Origin: Ferribacterium limneticum
GTDB taxonomy: Bacteria; Pseudomonadota; Gammaproteobacteria; Burkholderiales; Rhodocyclaceae
Assembly (NCBI RefSeq): GCF_020510585.1
Contig: NZ_CP075190.1
Coordinates: forward strand, 3,098,001 to 3,162,000
Direction: 5' to 3'
Length of the DNA stretch: 64,000 nucleotides
Below are positions 38,264 to 47,840 of this stretch, piece after piece. Numbering within the stretch: position 1 is the first letter of the stretch; every line of letters begins with the position of its first letter. Position numbers and translations under genes: made by a program. The notes below the pieces were generated by a model. It had not been told where the DNA came from and did not search any database. It saw only the letters and a program-made list of their open reading frames with translations.

Positions 38264-39074
38264 TGCTGGCGGCAATCAAGCCGCCAAACAGGACGACTGC
38301 CCACGACAAGTGGAGCCAGACGAGGAATACGGGAAAGACAGCAAAGGCCCCGTAGATGCTTTTCAGCATGGCCGAACTGACCAGGAAGATTTCAAACACC
38401 TTTTGCATGACCGAGAAGGCCAGCGTGGCGAAAATGCCGCCGGTCAATGCCGCGCGCCGTGACACCGGGGCATTCGGCACCGCGTAATAAAGAAACGAGA
38501 AAAACAGGCCAAGCAGCACGACGGCCACCGCTTTCAGGGCAAAGCGACGAAACCAGACCGGCTCGTCGAACCAGCCCAGCGATGCCGTCACGGCAAACGA
38601 CATCGCACCGGCCACCGCTCCCAGAACGAACGGCCAGACGGCCATCACGAAAGCATACAAGCGCAAACGGGCCAGCACAGGGCGCGGCTGAACCTGCCAC
38701 AGATGATTGAACGCCCGCTCAATGGTGTTCATCAACAAAAATGCAGTGACGCTAAGCATGGCAATGCCGGCCAGCGTCAAGCGCTGCGCCTTGTGCGAAA
38801 ATTTGCCGATATTTCCGGCAATGGCGCCGGCCGCGCCGGGTGGCAGCAAGGCCTCGCGAATCAAAAGATCAAGACGCTCCGCCAGCAGATCGAGATAGGG
38901 AACAGCGCCGGCAACCGACAGCACAACCGCCACCAGCGGCACCAGCGCCATCAAGGTCGTAAACGCCAGAGCAGAGCTGGTCTGCATCATGTTCTCGCTA
39001 TGAAAGCGCCGAAAGATGCCCATGCTCCTGGGCGGCTTGAGGCGGCCGCGACGAGATCGGGAGTGGTTTTGCAT
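38241..39074 (-). CDS. YihY/BrkB family inner-membrane protein
   Basis: A 277-residue membrane protein with six hydrophobic spans, of the YihY (virulence factor BrkB) family. FHSENMMQTSSALAFTTLMALVPLVAV is the diagnostic N-terminus, and WLHLSWAVVLFGGLIAA closes it. The family was once labelled ribonuclease BN, wrongly; function is unknown. Start ATG at 39072-39074, since the longer frame adds residues unlike the family. Confidence 0.9.
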   Translation of the reverse strand: MQNHSRSRRGRLKPPRSMGIFRRFHSENMMQTSSALAFTTLMALVPLVAVVLSVAGAVPYLDLLAERLDLLIREALLPPGAAGAIAGNIGKFSHKAQRLTLAGIAMLSVTAFLLMNTIERAFNHLWQVQPRPVLARLRLYAFVMAVWPFVLGAVAGAMSFAVTASLGWFDEPVWFRRFALKAVAVVLLGLFFSFLYYAVPNAPVSRRAALTGGIFATLAFSVMQKVFEIFLVSSAMLKSIYGAFAVFPVFLVWLHLSWAVVLFGGLIAASINRPARR

Positions 39075-39095
39075 GGGGCCGTATAATAGCCGACC

Positions 39096-39686
39096 ATGCA
39101 AGACATCCTCGTCCTCTATTACAGCCACCGTGGTTCGGTCCGCGCGCTGGCTGAACGCATCGCCGCCGGTATTGAATCCGTCCCCGGCATGCAGGCCCGC
39201 CTGCGCACCGTCCCCCGCGTTTCAACCGTCTGTGAAGCCACCGAGCCGGATGTTCCATACTCCGGCGCACCTTACGTCGAACCGGCTGACCTCGAAGAGT
39301 GCGCGGGCCTGGCGCTGGGTAGCCCGGTTCGCTTCGGCAACATGGCAGCCCCCATGAAATACTTCTGGGACGGCACCATCGCTGGCTGGCTAAACGGCAC
39401 GCTGGCTGGCAAACCCGCCTGCGTCTTTACTTCCAGCGGCAGCCAGCACGGCGGCAACGAAAGTACCTTGCTGTCGATGATGCTGCCCCTACTGCACCAC
39501 GGCATGCTGATCATGGGCCTGCCCTTTACCGAACCCAAGCTTTCTTCGACCAGCGCCGGAGGAACGCCCTATGGCCCAAGCCATGTCGCCAGCGCGACTG
39601 GCAACCCTGTGTTGAACGAAGCAGAGAGCCACCTGGCCTTCGTCCAGGGACAACGCATTTCAAATTTAGCCAAAAAACTGAGTTGA
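39096..39686 (+). CDS. WrbA-family NAD(P)H:quinone oxidoreductase
   Basis: A 196-residue flavodoxin-fold protein. The FMN phosphate loop YYSHRGSVRALAERIA is at residues 8-23; GSPVRFGNMAAPMKYFWD and FTSSGSQHGGNESTLL are WrbA marks. It likely does two-electron quinone reduction. Its last codons (NLAKKLS then TGA) lie within a copy of the dispersed repeat, and the stop overlaps the start of the next gene. Confidence 0.94.
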   Translation: MQDILVLYYSHRGSVRALAERIAAGIESVPGMQARLRTVPRVSTVCEATEPDVPYSGAPYVEPADLEECAGLALGSPVRFGNMAAPMKYFWDGTIAGWLNGTLAGKPACVFTSSGSQHGGNESTLLSMMLPLLHHGMLIMGLPFTEPKLSSTSAGGTPYGPSHVASATGNPVLNEAESHLAFVQGQRISNLAKKLS

Positions 39687-39694
39687 CCGTGAGA
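39656..39694 (-). repeat. Dispersed repeat copy across a stop/start junction
   Basis: Minus strand: CTCACGGTCAACTCAG, TTTTTTGGCTAAATTTG, AAATG. Core and 3' part match other copies, but the central CGG-A-run is changed. It supplies the TGA of the WrbA-like gene and the TTG/GTG start of the DUF2069 gene. Confidence 0.6.
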
Positions 39695-40060
39695 TCCACC
39701 ACCCGCTACCAAATTGCTGCCAGCGCCTGCCTCATCGCGCTGATTTTCCTTTGCCTGGCCTGGGAAGGCTGGCTGGCACCACTCAAGCCTGGCGGCTCAT
39801 GGATGGTCTTGAAAGGCGCTTTCCTGCTCATTCCGCTGTTCGGCATCCTGCGCGGCAAGCGCTACACCTACAAGTGGCTGTCGCTGTTCATCCAGTTCTA
39901 CCTGATGGAAGGGCTGCTGCGCGCCACCAGCGACCACGGGCTTATCCAGCAACTGGCCGTGGTCGAGACAGTTCTGGCCACCGCTCTTTTCGTATTTACC
40001 ATCCTCTTCGTCCGCGCCACCCGCGGCCCCAAAGAAGAAAAAGCCGTCCAGCAGAGCTGA
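39683..40060 (+). CDS. DUF2069 family membrane protein
   Basis: About 123-125 residues with four hydrophobic spans, matching the DUF2069 family (LAPLKPGGSWMVLKGAFLLIPLFGILRGKRYTYKW). Function unknown. The start is TTG at 39683 or, more likely, GTG at 39689. The first overlaps the WrbA-like stop, so expression is coupled. A minus-strand terminator for leuA overlaps its end. Confidence 0.85.
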   Translation: MTVRSTTRYQIAASACLIALIFLCLAWEGWLAPLKPGGSWMVLKGAFLLIPLFGILRGKRYTYKWLSLFIQFYLMEGLLRATSDHGLIQQLAVVETVLATALFVFTILFVRATRGPKEEKAVQQS

Positions 40061-40070
40061 AGCGGCTTTT
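40031..40070 (-). terminator. leuA terminator, nested in the end of the DUF2069 gene
   Basis: AAAAGCCG (40039-40046) pairs with CGGCTTTT (40063-40070). On the minus strand the stem is followed by TTTTTCTTCTTT. It lies 22 bases past the leuA stop. Confidence 0.7.
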
Positions 40071-40091
40071 GGCGGGGCGCCTCAGTGGCAA

Positions 40092-41633
40092 TCAGACGTC
40101 GCCCTGAGCCCTCACCTTGTCGAGCGAAGAGTGCAGCTTGTTCAGGGCATTCAAATAAGAGCGAGCGGAAGCGATGACGATATCCGTATCAGCGCCATTG
40201 CCATTAACAACGCGCTCGGCCTTGGTCAGGCGCGTCGTTACCTCACCCTGGGCATCGGTTCCCGTCGTAATCGCGTTGACCGAATAAAGCATCAACTGGG
40301 CACCGCTATTGACGATGCTCTCGATCGCCTTGAAGGTGGCATCGACCGGACCACCGCCCTCGGCTTCACCCTTCTGCTCGACCCCGCCAACGCTGAGGAT
40401 CACCTTGGCATGGGGCATCTCACCTGTTTCAGAGCAGACGTGCGAATAGAGCAGCTTGTAATACTCCTGGTCAGGCGTCACCACCTCATCGGAAACCAAC
40501 GCGTGCAGGTCTTCATCGAAGATTTCATGCTTGCGGTCAGCCAGCTCCTTGAAGCGGGCAAAGGCGGCATTGACGGCCTCGTCGCTCTCCAGTTCGATTC
40601 CTAGTTCCTGCAGACGACTCTTGAAAGCATTGCGGCCCGAGTGCTTGCCGAGAACCAGTTTATTCTGCGACCAGCCCACATCCTGGGCGCGCATGATTTC
40701 GTAGGTTTCGCGATGCTTGAGCACGCCATCCTGATGAATACCTGACTCATGCGCGAAGGCATTGGCCCCAACCACCGCCTTGTTCGGCTGAACCGGATAG
40801 CCGGTAATCTGCGAAATCAACTTGGATGCCGGGACAATCTGCGTCGTATCTATCCGTGTTTCGAGGTCAAAAACGTCCGGACGTGTGCGTACCGCCATGA
40901 CGATTTCTTCAAGTGCCGCATTACCGGCGCGCTCACCCAGACCATTGATCGTACATTCGACCTGGCGCGCCCCGGCCAGCACGGCAGCCAGCGAATTGGA
41001 AACAGCCAGCCCGAGGTCATTGTGGCAGTGCACCGACCACACCACCTTGTCCGCATTCGGTACGCGCTCGATCAACTGGCGCATGGTTTCGGCGTACTGG
41101 AACGGAATGGCGTAGCCAACCGTATCCGGGACATTGATGGTCCTGGCACCGGCCTTAATGACCGCTTCAAAGATGCGGCAAAGAAAGTCAATTTCCGAAC
41201 GCCCGGCATCCTCGGCCGAAAACTCGATATCGTCGGTGTATTGCCGCGCCCAGCCAATCGACTTGACCGCCTGCTCGACGACCTGATCCGGCGTCATGCG
41301 CAACTTCTTCTCCATGTGAATCGGGGAAGTCGCAATGAATGTATGTATCCGGCCTGACTTCGCCTGCTTGATCGCCTCGCCAGCCCGGCTAATGTCATTT
41401 TCGTTGGCACGCGCCAGCGAGCAAATGGTCGAATCCTTGATTGCGTGGGCAATGGCCTGGATGGACTCGAAATCCCCCGGCGAGGCGGCGGCAAAACCAG
41501 CCTCGATGACATCAACCCGCATCTTCTCGAGTTGGCGGGCAACGCGGATTTTCTCTTCCCGCGTCATCGATGCACCCGGGCTTTGTTCACCGTCGCGCAG
41601 GGTCGTATCGAAAATAACCAGATGCTGTTTCAT
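40092..41633 (-). CDS. leuA: 2-isopropylmalate synthase
   Basis: Condenses 2-oxoisovalerate with acetyl-CoA, the first committed leucine step. [16 protein letters not shown] and the metal-binding [17 protein letters not shown] plus [12 protein letters not shown] are intact. The C-terminal LeuA dimer/regulatory domain for leucine feedback is present. 513 residues. Last gene after pssA. Confidence 0.98.
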   Translation of the reverse strand: MKQHLVIFDTTLRDGEQSPGASMTREEKIRVARQLEKMRVDVIEAGFAAASPGDFESIQAIAHAIKDSTICSLARANENDISRAGEAIKQAKSGRIHTFIATSPIHMEKKLRMTPDQVVEQAVKSIGWARQYTDDIEFSAEDAGRSEIDFLCRIFEAVIKAGARTINVPDTVGYAIPFQYAETMRQLIERVPNADKVVWSVHCHNDLGLAVSNSLAAVLAGARQVECTINGLGERAGNAALEEIVMAVRTRPDVFDLETRIDTTQIVPASKLISQITGYPVQPNKAVVGANAFAHESGIHQDGVLKHRETYEIMRAQDVGWSQNKLVLGKHSGRNAFKSRLQELGIELESDEAVNAAFARFKELADRKHEIFDEDLHALVSDEVVTPDQEYYKLLYSHVCSETGEMPHAKVILSVGGVEQKGEAEGGGPVDATFKAIESIVNSGAQLMLYSVNAITTGTDAQGEVTTRLTKAERVVNGNGADTDIVIASARSYLNALNKLHSSLDKVRAQGDV

Positions 41634-41645
41634 AAGAACTCCGAA

Positions 41646-42398
41646 CTACTGGGCTTTACGCTTGAGCAAGCCGATTGCGGCCTGGACATAGCCCGACAAA
41701 CCATAAACGACGAAGAAGGCGAACAGGGCAATTTCCGGGCTATAGGCAACCAGCGCAAACCCCAGGGCAATCGCCGCAATCACGAAGAAAGGCACACTTT
41801 TCTTGAGATTGATGTCCTTGAAACTGTAGAAGCGGATATTGGAGACCATGGTCACGCCAGCAAACACCGTCAGCACGCAAGCCAGCCAGCGCACATCGCT
41901 GCCAGCCACGCCGGTTTCGATCATGACCCAGACCAGTCCTGCAACCAGCGCTGCGGCAGCCGGTGACGGCAAGCCCTGAAAATAGCGCTTGTCCATCACT
42001 TCCAGCGTCGTATTGAAGCGGGCCAGACGCAAGGCAGCCCCAGCACAATAAATAAAGGCAGCAATCCAGCCCAGACGTCCCATATCACGCAGCGCCCATT
42101 CGTACATCACGAGCGCCGGTGCTGCGCCGAAGCTGACCATGTCGGACAGTGAATCATATTCGGCGCCAAAGGCCGACTGCGTATTGGTCAGGCGCGCCAC
42201 GCGGCCATCCAGCCCATCAAGAACCATGGCAATGAAAATAGCCATCGCCGCCCGCGCAAAGTCACCCTGCATCGCCTGCACGATAGCGAAGAAACCGGCA
42301 AACAGGGCCGCCGTAGTGAACAGATTGGGCAGCAGATAGATACCGCGCCGTTTCACTTCTGGATTGAACAGCGATTTACGGGGTTTGAGTTCGGTCAT
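41646..42398 (-). CDS. pssA: CDP-diacylglycerol-serine O-phosphatidyltransferase
   Basis: Makes phosphatidylserine in the membrane. The CDP-alcohol phosphotransferase motif is DGLDGRVARLTNTQSAFGAEYDSLSD (about residues 61-86). About seven hydrophobic spans. 250 residues. It lies in the ilv-leu string, as in other betaproteobacteria. The decarboxylase gene psd, which usually accompanies it there, is absent from this window. Confidence 0.96.
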   Translation of the reverse strand: MTELKPRKSLFNPEVKRRGIYLLPNLFTTAALFAGFFAIVQAMQGDFARAAMAIFIAMVLDGLDGRVARLTNTQSAFGAEYDSLSDMVSFGAAPALVMYEWALRDMGRLGWIAAFIYCAGAALRLARFNTTLEVMDKRYFQGLPSPAAAALVAGLVWVMIETGVAGSDVRWLACVLTVFAGVTMVSNIRFYSFKDINLKKSVPFFVIAAIALGFALVAYSPEIALFAFFVVYGLSGYVQAAIGLLKRKAQ

Positions 42399-42465
42399 GG
42401 GTCACATATCAGCGGGCAACCTGAAAAGGATACACCCGGAAAGCATCAAAATCCGCAAACGACAA

Positions 42466-42566
42466 GGGCGGTGAGGTCACCCACACCGCCCAAAGCGAAG
42501 ACGAGGCTAGGCGCAAGAGCGCAGACAGTACGTTAGTACGGCAAGCGCTTGCAACGATGCCTCGTC
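42466..42566. repeat. Inverted-repeat-rich spacer between ilvC and pssA
   Basis: Two stems are visible. GGGCGGTG at 42466-42473 pairs with CACCGCCC at 42484-42491. GACGAGGC at 42500-42507 pairs with GCCTCGTC at 42559-42566, enclosing the perfect 12-base palindrome GCAAGCGCTTGC. Neither has a T-run, so these are not classical terminators. They could be an attenuator-like or processing structure, or a small mobile-element remnant. Confidence 0.55.
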
Positions 42567-42584
42567 GAGCCTGCGACCTGCCAA

Positions 42585-43625
<1,041 letters not shown>

Positions 43626-44120
43626 TTAGACTTTAAGAATACGGTCGCCACGACCGATGCCACAGACACCGGTACGGACGGTTTCGAGAATCAGGCCGGC
43701 GTCGAGCGCGGCGATGAAGGAGTCCAGCTTGGAGCTTGCGCCGGTCAATTCGATGACATAGGTCGATTCCGTGACGTCGATGATGCGACCACGGAAAATA
43801 TCGGCCATCCGCTTCATCTCTTCGCGATCCTTGCCGGTGGCGCGAACCTTGATCAGCATCAGTTCGCGCTCGACATGAGCAGCTTCGGAGAGATCGACCA
43901 CCTTGACCACGTCGACCAGCTTGTTGAGCTGTTTCGTGATCTGCTCCAGCACCTCGTCGGAGCCGGAAGTCAGGATGGTCATCCGGGACAGCGAGGGATC
44001 TTCCGTCGGTGCCACGGTCAGCGATTCAATGTTGTAGCCACGGGCAGAGAACAGCCCGGCCACGCGGGAAAGTGCACCCGCTTCGTTTTCAATCAGGATG
44101 GAAATGATGTGTCGCAGCAT
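43626..44120 (-). CDS. ilvH: Acetolactate synthase small (regulatory) subunit
   Basis: A 164-residue ACT-domain protein. ISILIENEAGALSRVAGLFSARGYNIESL is the ACT motif that binds valine for feedback inhibition of IlvI. The ligand-binding residues are all in place. It lies 18 bases after ilvI. Confidence 0.98.
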   Translation of the reverse strand: MLRHIISILIENEAGALSRVAGLFSARGYNIESLTVAPTEDPSLSRMTILTSGSDEVLEQITKQLNKLVDVVKVVDLSEAAHVERELMLIKVRATGKDREEMKRMADIFRGRIIDVTESTYVIELTGASSKLDSFIAALDAGLILETVRTGVCGIGRGDRILKV

Positions 44121-44138
44121 AGTTTTTCCTCTCCCCGC

Positions 44139-45839
44139 TTACAGATCTTCAGCGAGGATCATTTCAGTCAGCCCCTTGCCGGCCGCAACCATCGGGAAGA
44201 CGTTGGCACCCGGATCAATGATGAAGTCCATGAAGACGAGATCATCCTTGTGTTCGGTAAAGGCCTTGCGCAATGCCGGCTCGACGTCTTCCGGCTTTTC
44301 GATCTTCATGCCGACGTGCCCATAGGCTTCCGCCAGCTTGACAAAATCCGGCAGCGAAGTCACGTAGGACTGCGAGTAGCGCTTGGAATAGAACATTTCC
44401 TGCCACTGCCGCACCATACCCAGCATACCGTTGTTGAGGTTGATGATCTTGATCGGGAAACCGTACTGCTTGCAGGTCGACAGTTCCTGAATACACATCT
44501 GGATCGAGCCTTCGCCCGTCACGCAGGCCACCTGCGCATCCGGATTGGCCATCAGCACGCCCATGCCATACGGCAGGCCGACACCCATGGTGCCCAGACC
44601 GCCGGAGTTGATCCAGCGCCGCGGCTTGTCGAACTTGTAGTACTGCGCGGCAAACATCTGGTGCTGGCCAACGTCCGAAGTCACAAAGGCATTGCCCCCC
44701 GTCACTTCGTATAGCTTTTCCATGACGAACTGCGGCATGATGTGCTCAGACTGCTTGTAACGCAGGGAATCACGGCCACGCCATTCGTCGATCTGTTTCC
44801 ACCAGTTGGCGACATCAGGATCGGTCTTGAAACCGCCATCCATCAACTTGACGATTTCTTCCAGCACATCCGGCACATTGCCGACGATGGGCACATCGAC
44901 CTTGACGCGCTTGGAAATCGAGGAAGGATCGATGTCGATATGGATAACGCGACGCTTCTCTTCGCTGAAGTGCTCCGGATTGCCGATCACGCGATCATCA
45001 AAACGGGCGCCGATGGCCAGAATCACGTCGGCGTAGTGCATCGCGTTATTGGCCTCGAATGTGCCATGCATGCCAAGCATGCCAATGAACTGCTTGTCCG
45101 TCGCCGGATAACCACCCAAACCCATCAGGGTATTGGTCACCGGGAAGTTCAGCTTGTGCGCCAGCTTGGTCAGTTGCTCGGCAGCATCGGAGAGAATGAC
45201 CCCGCCGCCGGTATAGATAACCGGACGCTTGGCTTCCTGCAAAATCTGCACGGCCTTCTTGATCTGACCAAGATGCCCCTTGACCACCGGGTTGTACGAA
45301 CGCATCTGGATGGTCTTCGGATAATCAAACTCGCACATCTGGGCGGTAATATCTTTGGGGATATCGACAACCACCGGACCTGGGCGACCGGTCGAGGCAA
45401 TGTGAAATGCCTTCTTGATGGTAACGGCGAGATCCTTGACATCCTTGACCAGGAAATTGTGCTTGACGCAAGGACGGGTGATACCGACCGTGTCGCACTC
45501 TTGGAAAGCATCCTGACCGATGTAGAACGAAGGCACTTGCCCGGTCAACACCACCATCGGAATCGAGTCCATGTAGGCCGTAGCGATACCGGTCACGGTA
45601 TTCGTCACACCGGGTCCAGACGTCACCAGAGCGACGCCAACCCGCTGCGAGGAGCGTGAATAAGCATCCGCTGCGTGAACAGCTGCCTGTTCATGGCGAA
45701 CAAGAATGTGTTTAACCTGATCCTGCTTGAAAAGGGCGTCGTAAATGTGCAGTACGGACCCACCGGGGTAACCGAAAACACAATCGACCTTTTCTTCTTG
45801 CAGGCACCTGATTACAATTTCTGCACCGCTGATCATCAT
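44139..45839 (-). CDS. ilvI: Acetolactate synthase large (catalytic) subunit
   Basis: ThDP- and FAD-dependent enzyme of 566 residues. FGYPGGSVLHIYDAL with VRHEQAAVHAADAYSR (catalytic Glu region), and the Mg/ThDP motif GEGSIQMCIQELSTCKQYGFPIKIINLNN. The ATG at 45837-45839 (MMISGAEIV) is preferred: homologues start there and the upstream frame is unlike them. It heads ilvI-ilvH-ilvC-pssA-leuA. No branched-chain-rich leader peptide was seen in the upstream 117 bases. Confidence 0.97.
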   Translation of the reverse strand: MMISGAEIVIRCLQEEKVDCVFGYPGGSVLHIYDALFKQDQVKHILVRHEQAAVHAADAYSRSSQRVGVALVTSGPGVTNTVTGIATAYMDSIPMVVLTGQVPSFYIGQDAFQECDTVGITRPCVKHNFLVKDVKDLAVTIKKAFHIASTGRPGPVVVDIPKDITAQMCEFDYPKTIQMRSYNPVVKGHLGQIKKAVQILQEAKRPVIYTGGGVILSDAAEQLTKLAHKLNFPVTNTLMGLGGYPATDKQFIGMLGMHGTFEANNAMHYADVILAIGARFDDRVIGNPEHFSEEKRRVIHIDIDPSSISKRVKVDVPIVGNVPDVLEEIVKLMDGGFKTDPDVANWWKQIDEWRGRDSLRYKQSEHIMPQFVMEKLYEVTGGNAFVTSDVGQHQMFAAQYYKFDKPRRWINSGGLGTMGVGLPYGMGVLMANPDAQVACVTGEGSIQMCIQELSTCKQYGFPIKIINLNNGMLGMVRQWQEMFYSKRYSQSYVTSLPDFVKLAEAYGHVGMKIEKPEDVEPALRKAFTEHKDDLVFMDFIIDPGANVFPMVAAGKGLTEMILAEDL

Positions 45840-45923
45840 TCTTGAGCCCAAAAAAGCTATCGCGTAAAAGGGCGTAACCTTAATCGACCGACCATTTTCG
45901 GTCAAGGTTTCCCGGCATTTCCC

Positions 45924-45929
45924 TATAAT
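45924..45929 (+). promoter_or_regulatory. Predicted -10 box of the ECF sigma operon
   Basis: A perfect TATAAT followed by GCTC, with only a weak -35 (TCAAGG at 45902-45907, 16-base spacing). It implies transcription from about 45936, leaving about 20 leader bases before the CTG start. Confidence 0.5.
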
Positions 45930-45956
45930 GCTCAAGAACTTTCGGAAGAGACGACC

Positions 45957-46520
45957 CTGTCATCCCCCCAACAACTTTCCAGTTTTCTTGAATCCGTCGA
46001 GCGCCGCGCCTTCAAACAGGCGATGTTCGCCGTTCACGATGAAGATGCTGCTCTGGACATCGTGCAGGACTCAATGCTCAAGCTGGCGGAAAAGTACGGC
46101 GACCGACCTGACGAAGAGTACCCAATGCTCTTCCAGCGAATCCTGCAGAACACCATTCGCGATTTTTACCGACGCAGCAAGGTTCGCTCGATGTGGACAA
46201 CGCTACTCTCGGCCTTTTCTCCGGACGACGACGAGGACTACGACCCGCTCGAAACGCTGGCCGCCGATGAAGATGATGCCGGTCCGAGAACGCCGGAAAG
46301 CAAGCTACAACAGGCCCAGACGCTCAATCTGATTGATGAGGAAATAAAAAAATTACCTGCACGTCAACGTGAAGCGTTCCTCATGCGTTATTGGGAAGAC
46401 ATGGACGTCGCTGAGACCGCAGCGGCGATGGGCTGCTCAGAAGGCAGCGTGAAAACCCATTGCTCGCGCGCCACTCACGCGCTAGCGGCCGCCCTGTCGG
46501 CAAGAGGTATAAAACTATGA
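45957..46520 (+). CDS. ECF-type RNA polymerase sigma factor
   Basis: Up to 187 residues. Sigma region 2 is EDAALDIVQDSMLKLAEKYGD with FQRILQNTIRDFYRRSKVR. Region 4 is LPARQREAFLMRYWEDMDVAETAAAMGCSEGSVKTHCSRA, a helix-turn-helix. The first ATG (46023) falls inside region 2. The in-frame sequence upstream, SFLESVERRAFKQA, looks like genuine protein, but its only candidate start is CTG at 45957-45959, eight bases after GGAAGAG. I therefore extend to the CTG and mark it uncertain. It heads an operon with DUF3619, DUF3106 and RDD genes. Confidence 0.9.
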   Translation: MSSPQQLSSFLESVERRAFKQAMFAVHDEDAALDIVQDSMLKLAEKYGDRPDEEYPMLFQRILQNTIRDFYRRSKVRSMWTTLLSAFSPDDDEDYDPLETLAADEDDAGPRTPESKLQQAQTLNLIDEEIKKLPARQREAFLMRYWEDMDVAETAAAMGCSEGSVKTHCSRATHALAAALSARGIKL

Positions 46521-46900
46521 ACGAAGAACGTTACGCACATCGAATTCGGCAAACGCTGAACCTCGGATTGAATGATATCCCGCCGGCGGCGTCGCGGAGG
46601 CTGGAAGCCGCTCGTCATCTGGCGTTGGCACGGCAAAAACAGGCCGAGCCGCAATTGGTAACTGCCGGCGCTGGAATTTTGTCATTCCGGACGAGCCCCT
46701 ACATCCCGTATATCAAGCAGATTCTTGCAGTTGCAGCCTTGCTGCTCGGCATGTGGATATCTTTCTATTGGCATAGCGTCCAGTACGTTACTGAACTGGA
46801 AGCGGTAGATAGCGCCCTGCTCTCCGACGACCTTCCTCCCGATGCTTTCCTGGATAACGACTTCTTCGAATGGTTAAAAGACGACTCCTCGGAGGAGTAA
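46517..46900 (+). CDS. DUF3619 family single-span membrane protein, candidate anti-sigma factor
   Basis: 127 residues. It has a basic, helical N-terminus (YAHRIRQTLNLGLNDIPPAASRRLEAARHLALARQ), one hydrophobic span (IKQILAVAALLLGMWISFYW) and an acidic tail. It matches the betaproteobacterial DUF3619 family. Its ATG overlaps the sigma-factor stop by four bases, the arrangement usual for anti-sigma factors. The topology (cytoplasmic N-domain, one span) also fits, but no zinc-binding anti-sigma motif is present, so this is inference. Confidence 0.85.
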   Translation: MNEERYAHRIRQTLNLGLNDIPPAASRRLEAARHLALARQKQAEPQLVTAGAGILSFRTSPYIPYIKQILAVAALLLGMWISFYWHSVQYVTELEAVDSALLSDDLPPDAFLDNDFFEWLKDDSSEE

Positions 46901-47427
46901 TCCTCTGTTTTTGCCTGACTGCCGTCATTGCCATAGAACCGCCAACGACGGCAATCATAGGCACGCCGCCACAACCGGCATGGACACAATTAAACATCCA
47001 GCAAAAGAACATTCTCGCCCCACTCGCCAAGAACTGGGACAGCATGGAGAACATCAGCAAGAAAAAATGGCTGGGCATTGCTGATCGTTACCCGAATATG
47101 AAGTTGGATGAGCAGCAACGCACGCAGGACCGCATGCGGGAATGGGCCAACCTGACGCCAGAACAACGCGCCAAGGTTAGAAGTTCATACAAGGACTTCA
47201 ATCAATTGCCTCCGGAACAAAAACAGGTGGTCAAGCAAAAATGGGATGCCTATACGAACCTGCCGCCCGAACAGCAGCAGCGGCTCCGCGAAAAGAGCAA
47301 GTCGTCCAAGTTGCTGGCACCGCCAACTAACTCTCCGAGCGCGGCAACAACCAGCACTGCCGCCCCATCAACAACGCCACTCGGTTCGTCAAGCCAGCCG
47401 CCAACCGTAGAAAAGACCAAACACTGA
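46870..47427 (+). CDS. DUF3106 family exported protein
   Basis: A 185-residue protein with an N-terminal signal or anchor (GGVILCFCLTAVIAI) and tandem helical repeats: NLTPEQRAKVRSSYKDFNQL then LPPEQKQVVKQKWDAYTNL then LPPEQQQRLREKSK. This is the DUF3106 pattern, a periplasmic helical family of unknown role. The C-terminus is Ser/Thr/Pro-rich and probably disordered. It overlaps the DUF3619 gene by 31 bases and abuts the RDD gene. Confidence 0.88.
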   Translation: MVKRRLLGGVILCFCLTAVIAIEPPTTAIIGTPPQPAWTQLNIQQKNILAPLAKNWDSMENISKKKWLGIADRYPNMKLDEQQRTQDRMREWANLTPEQRAKVRSSYKDFNQLPPEQKQVVKQKWDAYTNLPPEQQQRLREKSKSSKLLAPPTNSPSAATTSTAAPSTTPLGSSSQPPTVEKTKH

Positions 47428-47840
47428 TGCCAACCTCACTCCCCGGCATCAGGCGCCGCTTGGTCTGTATGCTGTACGAAAGTCTTGTCGTTTTTTCGAT
47501 ACTGCTAATTGGCTTTTTACTACCGCAAATTGTTCTATCGGGATTCCATTTCGAGCTATCTCCGCGGATGCTCTGGCTCCACGTTTTGCTGTTGCTACTG
47601 GTCTATTTTGCTTGGTGTTGGCTCAATGGCGGACAGACCCTGCCAATGAAGACATGGAAACTTCGCATAGTTTCCACGGAGGGAGCTGTTCTCCGCCCTT
47701 TGCAGGCTGCCCTTCGCTACTTGGCTGCATGGCCGAGCATTCTTTTGTTCGGTATCGGAATTTTCTGGGCGCTCTTCGACAAGGATGGTCAGTTCCTGCA
47801 CGACAGAATTGCCGGAACGCGAATTGTCAGCGTCAGTTAA
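47427..47840 (+). CDS. RDD family membrane protein
   Basis: A 137-residue protein with three to four hydrophobic spans. The RDD signature is recognisable as R near the start (GIRRRLVCMLYESLVVF) and DKDGQFLHDRIAGTRIV at the end. NGGQTLPMKTWKLRIV is also family-typical. Function is unknown; some members are channels or transporters. Last gene of the sigma operon; it converges on lptG with no spacer. Confidence 0.9.
   Translation: MPTSLPGIRRRLVCMLYESLVVFSILLIGFLLPQIVLSGFHFELSPRMLWLHVLLLLLVYFAWCWLNGGQTLPMKTWKLRIVSTEGAVLRPLQAALRYLAAWPSILLFGIGIFWALFDKDGQFLHDRIAGTRIVSVS

Noticed and set aside
45840..45956. Attenuator leader peptide for ilvI
   Set aside because: No short frame rich in Ile, Val or Leu codons and no terminator hairpin lies before ilvI.
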